From G965198795 sp965198795 (lineage in GTDB: Bacteria > Pseudomonadota > Alphaproteobacteria > Rhodospirillales > Casp-alpha2): a stretch of 64,000 nt of DNA. The position numbers were made by a program, and so were the translations under genes. The notes below the pieces were generated by a model, which did no database searches, was not told the DNA's origin, and saw only the letters and a program-made list of their open reading frames with translations. Each line of letters opens with the position of its first letter. The first letter of the stretch is position 1. This document shows, piece after piece, positions 45,340 through 54,037 of this stretch. Where the stretch lies: positions 2,728,001 to 2,792,000 of the forward strand of contig OZ240674.1 in the NCBI GenBank assembly GCA_965198795.1, written 5' to 3'.

Positions 45340-46869
45340 ATGAACCTGCAAAGAGACAGCCAAAGCCGCCCGCTTGGCGCCGCTGGCCGATCTTCCGGCG
45401 AAGCCCCTCACGGCAGGGTCGCCATTATTGATTTGGGTTCCAACTCCGTGCGCCTCGTCGTCTACGACACGCCCACCCGTTTGCCTATTCCGATGTTCAA
45501 TGAAAAGGCGGACTGCGGTCTTGTGCGGGGGCTGGAAAAATCCGGACGTTTGAGTCCGGAAGGCGTGAAACGCGCTTTCGAGGCGCTTTCCCGCTTCGTT
45601 CGCCTGGCCCGTTCCATGGGCGTTGACCGCCTGGAATTGGTGGCGACGGCCGCCACGCGCGATGCGGCGGACGGGCTTTATTTCGTCCAGGAAATCGAGC
45701 GCCGCTTCAAGATTAACGTCCAAGTCCCCTCGGGCGCCGAGGAAGCCCGTCTGGCGGCTTTGGGGCTGTTAAGCGGCGTTCCCGGCGCGGACGGTCTGTT
45801 GGGCGACATGGGCGGCGGCAGCCTGGACCTGGTGGCCCTGGACAAGGGCGAGTTCGGCGCCAACGCGACCTTGCCGCTGGGGCATTTGCGTTTGACGGAC
45901 GTCTCGGGCGGCTGCCGTAAAAAAACGCGCCAGCTCGTCGAGCGCGAATTTAGCCGTTTACCGTGGTTGGAGAAGATACGGGGGCGCACGCTCTATGCGG
46001 TCGGCGGCTCCTGGCGCTCAATTGCGAAAATCCATATCGAGCAGACCGGCTATCCGATTCACATCATCGACGGCTTCACCATGAGTTATCCGGCCGCCCG
46101 GCGCCTAGCCAGGATTCTAGCGGGACTCAGCGAAGACTCTCTCTCTCAGATCAAGACGGTGAGTAAACGCCGGGCGGAGACCCTGCCCTGCGCGGCCATG
46201 GCGTTTGAGCATCTGTTGTCGGCCGCGAAGCCCGCAAAGGTCGTGTTTTCGGGCTTCGGTATGCGCGAAGGCCAGATGATCAAGGGCTTGCCCGAAGAAA
46301 TCCGCGAACAGGACCCTTTGATCGCGGGGTGCGAAGCCTTGAACGAGCGTTCGGGCCGGTTCAGCTTGACGGGCCGGGAAATCTACGACTGGTCGGAACC
46401 GTTGTTCCCGAAGGCGTCCGAAGAGTTCAAACGCTTGCGCTTGGTGGCGGGGCACTTGAGCGATATCGGTTGGACGGAACATCCGGACTATCGGGCCGAA
46501 CATGCGTTCTACCGGGTCCTGCGCTTGCCTTACGCCAGGCTGACGCACGCCAACCGGGCATTCTTGGCGATGGCAATTCTCATTCGCTACAACGGTTCCG
46601 CCGATGACGGTTTCGCCGGGTCTGTATGGCGCATCCTGGATGACGAGGCGCGGTTCTCGGCGCAAGCCGTCGGCCGCACCCTTCGTCTAGCTCATACCCT
46701 GTCCGGTTCGGCGCCGGGCCTGCTGGAAAAAACCAAGCTAAAGTTAAAGGACGGCTGTTTGACCTTGAAGCTGCCAGAGGCGGAGGCGGACGTCTTCAGG
46801 GGGGACGCGGTGGAACGCCGGTTGCGCGCGTTGGCCAGGATGTTTGATCTGAAGGGCGAAATCAGCTAA
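45340..46869 (+). CDS. ppx: Exopolyphosphatase / GppA-type phosphatase
   Basis: The 509-residue protein (from ATG 45340; GTG 45337 also possible) is of the Ppx/GppA family in the actin-like ATPase fold: IIDLGSNSVRLVVYD at about 30, LVATAATRDA and GDMGGGSLDLV. It removes phosphate from polyphosphate chains or pppGpp. The C-terminal part (about 330–509) has the helical HD-like region of longer Ppx proteins. It follows ppk and ends before a terminator shared with rpmB. Confidence 0.93.
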   Translation: MNLQRDSQSRPLGAAGRSSGEAPHGRVAIIDLGSNSVRLVVYDTPTRLPIPMFNEKADCGLVRGLEKSGRLSPEGVKRAFEALSRFVRLARSMGVDRLELVATAATRDAADGLYFVQEIERRFKINVQVPSGAEEARLAALGLLSGVPGADGLLGDMGGGSLDLVALDKGEFGANATLPLGHLRLTDVSGGCRKKTRQLVEREFSRLPWLEKIRGRTLYAVGGSWRSIAKIHIEQTGYPIHIIDGFTMSYPAARRLARILAGLSEDSLSQIKTVSKRRAETLPCAAMAFEHLLSAAKPAKVVFSGFGMREGQMIKGLPEEIREQDPLIAGCEALNERSGRFSLTGREIYDWSEPLFPKASEEFKRLRLVAGHLSDIGWTEHPDYRAEHAFYRVLRLPYARLTHANRAFLAMAILIRYNGSADDGFAGSVWRILDDEARFSAQAVGRTLRLAHTLSGSAPGLLEKTKLKLKDGCLTLKLPEAEADVFRGDAVERRLRALARMFDLKGEIS

Positions 46870-46887
46870 TTCGCGTTCAAAATAAAC

Positions 46888-46906
46888 GCCCGCCAGTTGG
46901 GCGGGC
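46888..46906 (-). terminator. Terminator downstream of rpmB
   Basis: GCCCGCC (46888–46894) and GGCGGGC (46900–46906) form a 7-bp GC stem with a 5-nt loop. On the minus strand it is followed by GTTTATTTTG, a T-rich run, as expected of an intrinsic terminator for rpmB. It may also stop ppx transcripts less efficiently. Confidence 0.7.
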
Positions 46907-46936
46907 TCTCGGAAAATCTGGTAAGGCGAAAAGCGC

Positions 46937-47236
46937 TTAGGCGGAAGCCTGCTTGGCGGCGATCGCTTTTTGCACGCGGGCGCGCAGCTTGGCGGCTTCG
47001 GGCGTCAGCTTGGCGGCGCGGCTGTTCAGCAGGAAGGCGTCCAGACCACCCTTGTGCTCAATCGTGCGGATCGTCGAGACCGCGACCTTCAGACGCACGA
47101 ACTTGCCTAGGGCCTCGCTCCAGACGCCTGTTTCCTGAATGTTCGGCAGGAAGCGGCGGCGCGTCCGGTTCAGGGCGTGAGAGACATTATTGCCGGCCAT
47201 CACGCGTTTGCCGGTCAACTCACAACGACGGGACAT
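46937..47236 (-). CDS. rpmB: 50S ribosomal protein L28
   Basis: L28 is 99 residues, with SRRCELTGKRVMAGNNVSHALNRTRRRFLPN at the start broken into the usual zinc-less form (one Cys only), and the C-terminal extension (RAKLTPEAAKLRARVQKAI) normal in alphaproteobacteria. It has an AGAGGA ribosome-binding site and a monocistronic look. Confidence 0.97.
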   Translation of the reverse strand: MSRRCELTGKRVMAGNNVSHALNRTRRRFLPNIQETGVWSEALGKFVRLKVAVSTIRTIEHKGGLDAFLLNSRAAKLTPEAAKLRARVQKAIAAKQASA

Positions 47237-47389
47237 GGTTCAGTCCTCTTTTCGGATCAAAAGTCTACGGAAACACGAGGCGCGAAACTTACGCCCCACG
47301 CCGGAAGACGGGTTTCTAGGCCAACCCGGCCGCGTCGTCAAGAATAACGTCACTTCCTCACGGAGAGGGGACCGTTCACCGGCCAGTCC

Positions 47390-48610
47390 CTACCATCCGG
47401 CCATGGCGTCTTGCAGACTCTCGTCCAGCTTGGCGAGGAACTGCTGGGTCGTCAGCCAGCCCTGGTCCGGCCCAATGAGGATGGCGAGGTCCTTGGTCAT
47501 GTGACCGCTCTCGACGGCTTCGATGCAGACCTTCTCCAGCGTTTCGGCGAATTTCACCACATCGGGCGTGTCGTCGAACCGGCCGCGGTATTGCAGGCCG
47601 CGGGTCCAGGCGAAGATCGACGCGATCGGGTTGGTGGACGTTTCCTGGCCCTGCTGGTGCAGGCGGTAGTGACGGGTAACGGTGCCGTGGGCCGCTTCCG
47701 CCTCGACCGTCTCGCCGTCCGGCGTCATCAGCACCGACGTCATAAGGCCCAGCGAACCGAACCCTTGGGCAACCGTGTCGGACTGAACGTCGCCGTCATA
47801 GTTCTTGCAGGCCCAAACAAAACCGCCTTCCCATTTCATGGCGCAGGCGACCATATCGTCGATCAGGCGGTGTTCATAGATGACGCCGGCTTTCTCGAAC
47901 TTGTCCTTGAATTCAGTCTCGTAAACCTCGGCGAAGAGTTCCAGGAAGCGGCCGTCGTATTGCTTAAGAATGGTGTTCTTGGTGGACAAGTAGCAGGGCC
48001 AACCGAGACCCAGCGCATAGTTCATCGACGCGCGCGCGAAGCCGCGAATGCTCTCGTCCAGGTTATACATGGCCATTGTGACGCCTGAATCCGGGGCTTG
48101 GAACACTTCGCGCTCAATGGGTTCGGAACCATCGTCCGGCTCGAATTTAATGGTCAGCTTGCCGGCGCCCGGAAACTTGAAATCCGTCGCCCGGTATTGG
48201 TCGCCAAAGGCGTGACGGCCGATGACGATGGGCTTTGTCCAGCCCGGCACCAGGCGGGGGACGTTTTTGCAAACTATGGGCTGACGGAAGATGGTGCCGC
48301 CCAGGATGTTCCGGATGGTGCCGTTCGGGCTTCGCCACATTTGCTTCAGGCCGAATTCCTCAACCCGCGCCTCGTCCGGGGTGATGGTCGCGCATTTGAC
48401 GCCGACGCCGTATTCCTTGATGGCGTTGGCGCTATCGACGGTGATCTGGTCGCCGGTCTCGTCGCGCTTCTGGACACCCAGGTCATAGTATTTCAGGTCG
48501 ATGTCCAGGTACGGCAGGATCAGTTTATCCTTGATGAACTCCCAGATAATCCGGGTCATTTCATCGCCGTCGAGTTCGACAACGGGTGTTGCGACTTTGA
48601 TTTTGGACAT
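47390..48610 (-). CDS. icd: NADP-dependent isocitrate dehydrogenase, dimeric type
   Basis: The TCA-cycle enzyme oxidises isocitrate to 2-oxoglutarate. I chose ATG 48610, after a GAGGGGGG site, giving 406 residues and the opening MSKIKVATPVVELDGDEMTRI; the longer frame from 48694 is not family-like. Signatures include WRSPNGTIRNILGGTIFR (substrate), NYDGDVQSD and EAAHGTVTRHYR. It belongs to the subfamily close to mitochondrial IDH rather than to E. coli Icd. Confidence 0.96.
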   Translation of the reverse strand: MSKIKVATPVVELDGDEMTRIIWEFIKDKLILPYLDIDLKYYDLGVQKRDETGDQITVDSANAIKEYGVGVKCATITPDEARVEEFGLKQMWRSPNGTIRNILGGTIFRQPIVCKNVPRLVPGWTKPIVIGRHAFGDQYRATDFKFPGAGKLTIKFEPDDGSEPIEREVFQAPDSGVTMAMYNLDESIRGFARASMNYALGLGWPCYLSTKNTILKQYDGRFLELFAEVYETEFKDKFEKAGVIYEHRLIDDMVACAMKWEGGFVWACKNYDGDVQSDTVAQGFGSLGLMTSVLMTPDGETVEAEAAHGTVTRHYRLHQQGQETSTNPIASIFAWTRGLQYRGRFDDTPDVVKFAETLEKVCIEAVESGHMTKDLAILIGPDQGWLTTQQFLAKLDESLQDAMAGW

Positions 48611-48717
48611 AAAACCCCCCTCTTCCGTACGGGCCGGCCGGACGGCCCTCATTGACGCGTACCTTTTATTAGGGTGTGCGGGCGCGAAGGGCAAGCGGAG
48701 GCGTTACAGATGTGACG

Positions 48718-49302
48718 TTACAGGTGTGACGTTAAAACCCGCTCATCCGCTTCGGGGGCCGTCTTGATCGCCGGCAGAATGGCGCCGATATCGGGAACGA
48801 CCGTATAAAGTTCACGGACCTTTTCATGAGCAAAGCCGCCCTCGACGCAATGCGTCATCAGATCATCAAGGCGTTTCCAATAGCCTTCCTGGTTGACGAC
48901 GATGATTGGCTTGTCATGCAAGCGGAGTTGCTTCCAGGTGATGATCTCGATCGCCTCGTCCAAGGTGCCGATTCCGCCCGGCAGCATGACAAAGGCGTCG
49001 GCCAGTTCCGCCATCCGGGCCTTTCGGGCGTGCATGCCGCCAACGATTTCCATATCCGCGACGCCCGGGTGACCGATTTCGTACCGCATCAAAAAATCCG
49101 GGATAACGCCGGTCACACGGCCGCCTTTGGAAAGAACCGCATCGGCGATGACGCCCATCAACCCGATGCGTCCGCCGCCATAAACCAAGCGGATGTTCCG
49201 CTCGGCCAAAAGGGTTCCGAATACGCGGGCGCCCTCGGCAAAAGCCTGGTTCACCCCCTCTTTCGAGCCGCAGAAAACGGCGATGCTTGCGATTTCGGAC
49301 AT
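48718..49302 (-). CDS. LOG-family Rossmann protein (TIGR00730), possible cytokinin-type phosphoribohydrolase
   Basis: The 194-residue protein has LVYGGGRIGLMG, the MHARKARM block and the LOG signature PGGIGTLDE (about 108–116), which bind nucleotide. Family members cleave the N-glycosidic bond of AMP or cytokinin nucleotides. It is divergent from the cytochrome c' gene. A perfect AAGACGTCTT (49357–49366) lies in the 137-bp intergenic region. Confidence 0.88.
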   Translation of the reverse strand: MSEIASIAVFCGSKEGVNQAFAEGARVFGTLLAERNIRLVYGGGRIGLMGVIADAVLSKGGRVTGVIPDFLMRYEIGHPGVADMEIVGGMHARKARMAELADAFVMLPGGIGTLDEAIEIITWKQLRLHDKPIIVVNQEGYWKRLDDLMTHCVEGGFAHEKVRELYTVVPDIGAILPAIKTAPEADERVLTSHL

Positions 49303-49439
49303 AACCCGCCCATAGTCATGTTATCATGTTGAAGGCGCGCCGCTCCATGCGCCTTGAAGACGTCTTAACTTTACTATATGGCAGAGAGCACGACAGTCTC
49401 GCGACAGTTTTTGACGTCGCCAAACGGAGGTAAAAGCTC

Positions 49440-49904
49440 ATGCGGCTCCTGAAAAAAATTCTTTCCGCCCTGACTCTGGCGTTGATTGCCGGTCTGCCCG
49501 CCGCCGTGTCCGCCGGCCCGGCTGATCAAATCGAATACCGCAAGAAATTGTTCAGCGCCGTCGGCGGACACATGACCGCCATGAAGTTGATCTTGCAAGG
49601 TAAAGCCGGCATGATCGAGGATCTGCCGCGCCACGCCAACGCCATGGCTGGTTTGTCCAAAGCCGCCAAGAACGCTTTCCCCAAGGGTTCGGGGCCAGAA
49701 GCGGGCAAGACGCGGGCGAAGGCGAAGATTTGGGAAGATACGGCCGAGTTCAACAAAGCGCTTGTTCGTTGGGAGGAAAAAGCCGCCGCGCTCGCGGAAA
49801 TCGTCAAAACAGGCGACAAGGCAAAAGCCTTCGCCGCCTTTGGCGAGATGGGCGACCAAGGCTGCGGTGGTTGTCACAAACCCTTCCGTGAGCCAAAAAA
49901 GTAA
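49440..49904 (+). CDS. Cytochrome c', periplasmic
   Basis: The 154-residue protein has a signal peptide (about 1–25, ending VSA) and a four-helix bundle ending in the heme motif CGGCH (142–146), the hallmark of class II cytochromes c (c' and c556). In c' types the sixth ligand site is open; the N-terminal helix (IEYRKKLFSAVGGHM) has a Met/His region, so c556 with a Met ligand is possible. Convergent with the cytochrome b561 gene, a likely electron partner. Confidence 0.9.
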   Translation: MRLLKKILSALTLALIAGLPAAVSAGPADQIEYRKKLFSAVGGHMTAMKLILQGKAGMIEDLPRHANAMAGLSKAAKNAFPKGSGPEAGKTRAKAKIWEDTAEFNKALVRWEEKAAALAEIVKTGDKAKAFAAFGEMGDQGCGGCHKPFREPKK

Positions 49905-49939
49905 ACAGTTCGTTTTGGTTAAACGAGACCTTGCACGGT

Positions 49940-50641
49940 TTATGCGCCGGGCCAAATGAAAAGAGCGTAGTAAACCCCGGTCCCGACAACGGTAAGTATC
50001 GCCAGCGCCAAGAGCGGATGACCTTTCGGCGTTGGCTTGTCCCGCCGTGTGTCCGTGTGCCGTTCGGCCGGTTTTCGTCCGGACATCATCGGAGTCAGCA
50101 GGTTCTCGCCCAGAAGAGCGTGGACCCCGATGGCGGCGACGTGCAGCCCGACCATGACGTAGAGCAGCATGATGTTGAAATGGTGACGGGCGGTGAACGC
50201 GTCGCTGGTTTCTTTGTCCACCAGGGAATACCAGGGACCTTCCGTATAGATGTCGTCATTGGCGTATAGGCCGGTGTAGGCCTGATAGCTTAACAGGCAT
50301 AGCAAAACGACGACCGACCAACCGCCCAGGGGGTTGTGGCCCAGCGTGCGAGGGGCGCTCCGTGTGATGAGGCCCCTCGCATATTGAAAAGCCGTCACGG
50401 GTCCTTTGACGAAGTCCGTGAACCGGGCGTGACGTCCGCCGACAACCCCCCAAATAACACGGTAGATCACCAGCGTCAGGATCGCGGCGCCGGAACCCAT
50501 GTGAATACGCATGGCGTTATAACCGCCGTCCAGACCCGTAATGACCGATGTGACGACGAGGGCGGCCAAAACCCAGTGAAACACGCGGGTTGGCAGGTCC
50601 CAGACCAAGATTTGCCGTTCGGTTTGTGATGTGTCGTTCAA
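49940..50641 (-). CDS. Cytochrome b561-type membrane protein
   Basis: The 233-residue protein has an N-terminal VWDLPTRVFHWVLAAL (heme His22), four to five membrane helices, and further His pairs (HMGSG, ARHHFN, VGLHVAAIGVHALL) as in the Ni-hydrogenase-type/b561 heme b family (PF01292). It usually passes electrons between the quinone pool and a c-type cytochrome. Cytochrome c' is convergent next to it. A palindrome overlapping a TTGACA box lies upstream. Confidence 0.85.
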   Translation of the reverse strand: MNDTSQTERQILVWDLPTRVFHWVLAALVVTSVITGLDGGYNAMRIHMGSGAAILTLVIYRVIWGVVGGRHARFTDFVKGPVTAFQYARGLITRSAPRTLGHNPLGGWSVVVLLCLLSYQAYTGLYANDDIYTEGPWYSLVDKETSDAFTARHHFNIMLLYVMVGLHVAAIGVHALLGENLLTPMMSGRKPAERHTDTRRDKPTPKGHPLLALAILTVVGTGVYYALFIWPGA

Positions 50642-50702
50642 GGAAACGGCCTTTGGTTCATGGGGGTCGTGGAAACGCCTAGTTTTCAGTTAGGTATGAT
50701 AT

Positions 50703-50721
50703 GGTTAATTGTCAATTAACC
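50703..50721. promoter_or_regulatory. Palindromic operator candidate between cytochrome b561 and LysM genes
   Basis: GGTTAATTG and CAATTAACC form a perfect 19-bp inverted repeat around one T. On the minus strand it contains TTGACA (complement of 50710–50715), and 17 bp further lies TAACTG (complement of 50687–50692), a weak -10. A repressor bound here would block the cytochrome b561 promoter. The regulator is unknown; the site looks like a MarR- or Rrf2-type half-site pair. Confidence 0.5.
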
Positions 50722-50826
50722 CGCGTTGCGGCCTTGATCATACTGGGATACAAGAGAGATCGGGGGTCCGGTTCCGGTGTCGCGTCATTGGGGTGACGGG
50801 TAAGAATCGGCGGAATAGGTGACTTC

Positions 50827-51894
50827 ATGGTTCGTGATCCGATGTTCATAATTGGGGCCGGCGCCTTCGCTGTCGCACTGGCGATCGGCGCCAACTTGTT
50901 CATTGATCCGGAACCGGATGAGGCGGCCGAACCGCCCGCCGAGAGGGCCGAGGCGCCGGTTTCTTCATCGGCGGAATCCGGGAAACCGGAAACCGCCCAG
51001 GCTTCCGCCCGGCGGCGGGAAAGGAAACCCCGGCAATCCACAGAGAAAATGACGGCCGAGCCCGTTAAGCCCAGTTTCGACGTCGTGCGTGTGAACCCGG
51101 CCGGAGACGCGGTCATCTCAGGCCGCGCCGCGCCGAATGCGAGCGTACGGATTCTTGAGGGCGAAACCGTTATCGGTGAGGTGTCCGCGGACAACCGTGG
51201 GGAATGGGTGTTCCTGCCCGATGAGCCGCTCGCGCCGGGTAGCCGTGAATTGAGCCTGGAGAGCGGCGCCGGCGCGGACGGTGGGACGGTCCGCTCGGCT
51301 GATGTGGTGGTTCTCGTGGTTCCGGAAAAACCAGCGGCCGTGGCGCAGGCGCCGCAAAAACCGGACCAGGCGCTGGCTGTCAGCGTGCCTCGATCAGGGG
51401 ACGGTCCAAGCCGTCTTTTGCAGCGCGCCGTCCCCCGTGCGGCGCCGGTCGAACTGACTGTGAATACGGTGGACTATTCGGCGAGCGGCCAAATCACAAT
51501 TAGCGGTGACGCGCCGCCTGGAGCGGCCATCCAGCTTTACCTGGATAACACGTTCATCGGGCGGGTGGCGGCCGGTGAGGATGGCGTTTGGCGAGTGCGG
51601 GCGCCGCCTGATTTGAAAGCGGATGTTTATACGCTTCGGGCGGACCAGTTGAACGCCGGCGGCGCGGTCGAGGCCAGGATAAGCCTTCCGTTCCAGCAAA
51701 TCGACAAACTGCCGGACCCGGGAGATTGGGGACTGGTCGTGGTTCGGCCAGGCAACTCCCTTTGGCGTATCGCGCGCAGGGTTTATGGAACCGGCGTCAG
51801 TTATACGGAAATCTTCGACGCTAACCGATCTTGGATTGAAGACCCGAATCTGATATTCCCGGGACAAGTATTCCGGATTCCGAAAACAAATTGA
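50827..51894 (+). CDS. LysM-domain envelope protein
   Basis: The 355-residue protein has an N-terminal hydrophobic anchor (about 7–24, probably a signal anchor), a charged Pro/Ala region, Ig-like beta repeats of the bacterial Ig-like family (DAVISGRAAPNASVRILEG and GQITISGDAPPGAAIQLYLDN), and a C-terminal LysM (about 305–353, VVRPGNSLWRIARRVYG) that binds peptidoglycan. The LysM–Ig layout is common in alphaproteobacteria with no assigned role. Confidence 0.82.
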   Translation: MVRDPMFIIGAGAFAVALAIGANLFIDPEPDEAAEPPAERAEAPVSSSAESGKPETAQASARRRERKPRQSTEKMTAEPVKPSFDVVRVNPAGDAVISGRAAPNASVRILEGETVIGEVSADNRGEWVFLPDEPLAPGSRELSLESGAGADGGTVRSADVVVLVVPEKPAAVAQAPQKPDQALAVSVPRSGDGPSRLLQRAVPRAAPVELTVNTVDYSASGQITISGDAPPGAAIQLYLDNTFIGRVAAGEDGVWRVRAPPDLKADVYTLRADQLNAGGAVEARISLPFQQIDKLPDPGDWGLVVVRPGNSLWRIARRVYGTGVSYTEIFDANRSWIEDPNLIFPGQVFRIPKTN

Positions 51895-51902
51895 TCACGC
51901 GG

Positions 51903-52433
51903 TCACCGTTGTGATTGGCCGTCGTTGATCAAAGGCCGTTTCATGATTTGAAAAGCCTTGGATCGGGCGTCCGCGGCGCTTGCCAGCATCCTCACCAATT
52001 CCAGGTAAGGTTTGGCGTGAAGCAGAAATTCGACCGTCTTGCTGAGAAGGTTGTTGGGCGTCAGTGCGCCATCGAAGACGAACTCGTCACGCAGCAGAAT
52101 CCGCTGGTCCTGGGTGAGGCCGATGCGTCCGCCCAGCCGGGCGATGGCGGTCGCCAGAATGGCGTTGATATTGGCCCGGATGTCCGGAGCCTCCGACGTA
52201 TAGGGCATGTGGCCCAGCATACCGTTCAATTTCATGCGGGTTTGTGGTTCACTGACATCGGCGCGAACGGCGAAGGAAAATCCTAGATAGCTGAATTGGA
52301 AATCGTATCGGTGGGTCTCTTTTTTGCGGACGAGCCTGCCTTCCCCGTCAATTCCAAAGGCGCCGACGGAAAGGTTCGACGAGTCGCCGACTTCGACGAG
52401 GGCCTTTGTGGTCTGAACGGGATTTCTGGTCAC
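51903..52433 (-). CDS. Unknown soluble protein
   Basis: I do not recognise this gene. The 176-residue product has no signal peptide or membrane helix, a beta-rich first half (HRYDFQFSYLGFSFAVRAD) and a helical second half (ILATAIARLGG, LLHAKPYLELVRMLASAADARSKAF). It is convergent with the LysM gene. ATG 52433 is the only plausible start in the frame. Confidence 0.6.
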   Translation of the reverse strand: MTRNPVQTTKALVEVGDSSNLSVGAFGIDGEGRLVRKKETHRYDFQFSYLGFSFAVRADVSEPQTRMKLNGMLGHMPYTSEAPDIRANINAILATAIARLGGRIGLTQDQRILLRDEFVFDGALTPNNLLSKTVEFLLHAKPYLELVRMLASAADARSKAFQIMKRPLINDGQSQR

Positions 52434-52530
52434 GGGGCTGCTCTGGGAAAGGTTTCACACGCGGGCTGACGGCGCGCGTCCGGCGCGGACCCTCAAGCTT
52501 CAAAACATATCGCGAGGCGGCGCTGCGAAT

Positions 52531-53154
52531 TCAAGCCGCGACGTTCCGGGCGGAGATGGAACTTTGACCCCGTTCCGGATTGGGCTCGACCTCGCGTTTA
52601 ACGATCTTGGACAAATCGTCGGCGCCGCCGACGTATTTTCCGTCAATCCATATCTGCGGGACCGTGATCGGCGTTTTTGGACCAACGATGGGTTTTACGC
52701 GGGCCAGCATCTCGTACAGGGCGCGGGGTTCCCTCACCACGTCGTGGTATTGGTAATCGATCCCGGCTTCGTCTAGATAACCCTTGGCCCGGACGCAGTG
52801 CGGACAGGTCTCTTTTCCGAACAGATGATTGCCCTTGACGGAAGCCCGTGAGGCATAGGCCTGGATGACCGCCTCTGTCAGGACGCCGCGGTTCAACGCG
52901 GCCCCTTGGCTCACTATTTTACCATCGACGATGACGATGGGCGCGTGCCAGCCGCCCTTGGGAAGGGGTTTCCACCACTCGTTGAGCCAATCGCGCATAT
53001 CCAACTCGGTCGGAATGCCGGTCAGCTCCGTCGCCATGGTGTCCGCGATGACGTCCTTTGTCAGTGAGCACTCTCCGCAAGGAATCTTTACTTTAAAAGG
53101 TCCCCATTCGCCGGCCCAGCGGTATACGGTGATGTTCACGGGTTGCTCTGACAT
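52531..53154 (-). CDS. Two-domain glutaredoxin protein
   Basis: The 207-residue protein has two thioredoxin-like halves. The C-terminal half is a glutaredoxin with CPHC (117–120), a TVPQIWIDGKYVGG cis-Pro block and a GADDL end. The N-terminal half has CGEC (26–29) and its own VDGKIVSQGAALNRG block, so it is likely a degenerate or second redox unit. The active-site sequence CPHC differs from the CPYC of common glutaredoxins. It precedes psd on the opposite strand. Confidence 0.78.
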   Translation of the reverse strand: MSEQPVNITVYRWAGEWGPFKVKIPCGECSLTKDVIADTMATELTGIPTELDMRDWLNEWWKPLPKGGWHAPIVIVDGKIVSQGAALNRGVLTEAVIQAYASRASVKGNHLFGKETCPHCVRAKGYLDEAGIDYQYHDVVREPRALYEMLARVKPIVGPKTPITVPQIWIDGKYVGGADDLSKIVKREVEPNPERGQSSISARNVAA

Positions 53155-53309
53155 GGCTCCAGTCCTTGCGTTAAAAAGCGTGAGAAACGGGCTGCTCCCC
53201 GACCCTCTTCAAACAGACGGATTGTTGGATGTTTCCCCTGTTCGGCGCAAGTGCGAAACGTCATAACTGACATTTTTGTGTATGGCTTGTGTATGACGCC
53301 GGTAGGGGT

Positions 53310-54032
53310 ATGATGCGCCGCCTGGTATTACGGACCCTTCATAACATGCTCGACGCCGTTCTTGTCCCCGTCAACCGCGCCGGTTGGCCATTTATTGCAA
53401 TCTTCGCCGCAATGGCCGCGGGGTTGTTCTTCCTGGTGGAGCCTTTGGGCTGGGCCGGCGTCATCCTAACGCTCTGGTGCGCATACTTCTTTCGAGACCC
53501 GCCGCGGACGACGCCGCGGCGCGGCGGTTTGGTGATTTCGCCCGCCGATGGGGTGGTGACGTTGATTGATGAGGCCGTGCCGCCCGGCGAGTTGGATTTG
53601 GGCGGCGACCCCGTGCCAAGAGTGGCGGTCTTCATGAATGTCTTCAACGTCCATGTGAACCGCTTCCCCGTGGACGGCATGGTCAAGCGGTTGGCGTACC
53701 GGCCGGGTAAGTTCCTGAACGCGTCGCTCGATAAGGCCAGCACCGAGAACGAGCGCCAAGGCATGCGGATTGAAATGTCCGACGGCCGTTCCATCGGCGT
53801 CATCCAGATTGCCGGGTTGGTGGCCCGCCGTATCCTGTGTGACGCCAAGGAAAACCAATTCCTTAAAGCCGGAGAGCGCTTTGGGCTGATCCGTTTCGGC
53901 AGCCGTGTGGACTTGTATTTGCCCAAGGGAACCGTGCCTCAGGTCCTGCGGGGCCAGACATCGGTGGCCGGCGAGACGGTGATCGCGGATCTTTTTTCCA
54001 ATGAAGAGCCGAGAACAGGCGTTACGGCGTAA
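53310..54032 (+). CDS. psd: Phosphatidylserine decarboxylase
   Basis: Psd makes phosphatidylethanolamine. The start at 53310 follows GGTAGGGG and gives 240 residues; the frame from GTG 53289 is less likely. It has two membrane helices near the N terminus, the ISPADGVV block, NVFNVHVNR and the self-cleavage site FGS (Ser198), which forms the pyruvoyl cofactor. It is the short PSD-A-like type found in alphaproteobacteria, and is followed after 5 bp by pssA. Confidence 0.93.
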   Translation: MMRRLVLRTLHNMLDAVLVPVNRAGWPFIAIFAAMAAGLFFLVEPLGWAGVILTLWCAYFFRDPPRTTPRRGGLVISPADGVVTLIDEAVPPGELDLGGDPVPRVAVFMNVFNVHVNRFPVDGMVKRLAYRPGKFLNASLDKASTENERQGMRIEMSDGRSIGVIQIAGLVARRILCDAKENQFLKAGERFGLIRFGSRVDLYLPKGTVPQVLRGQTSVAGETVIADLFSNEEPRTGVTA

Positions 54033-54037
54033 AAGCC

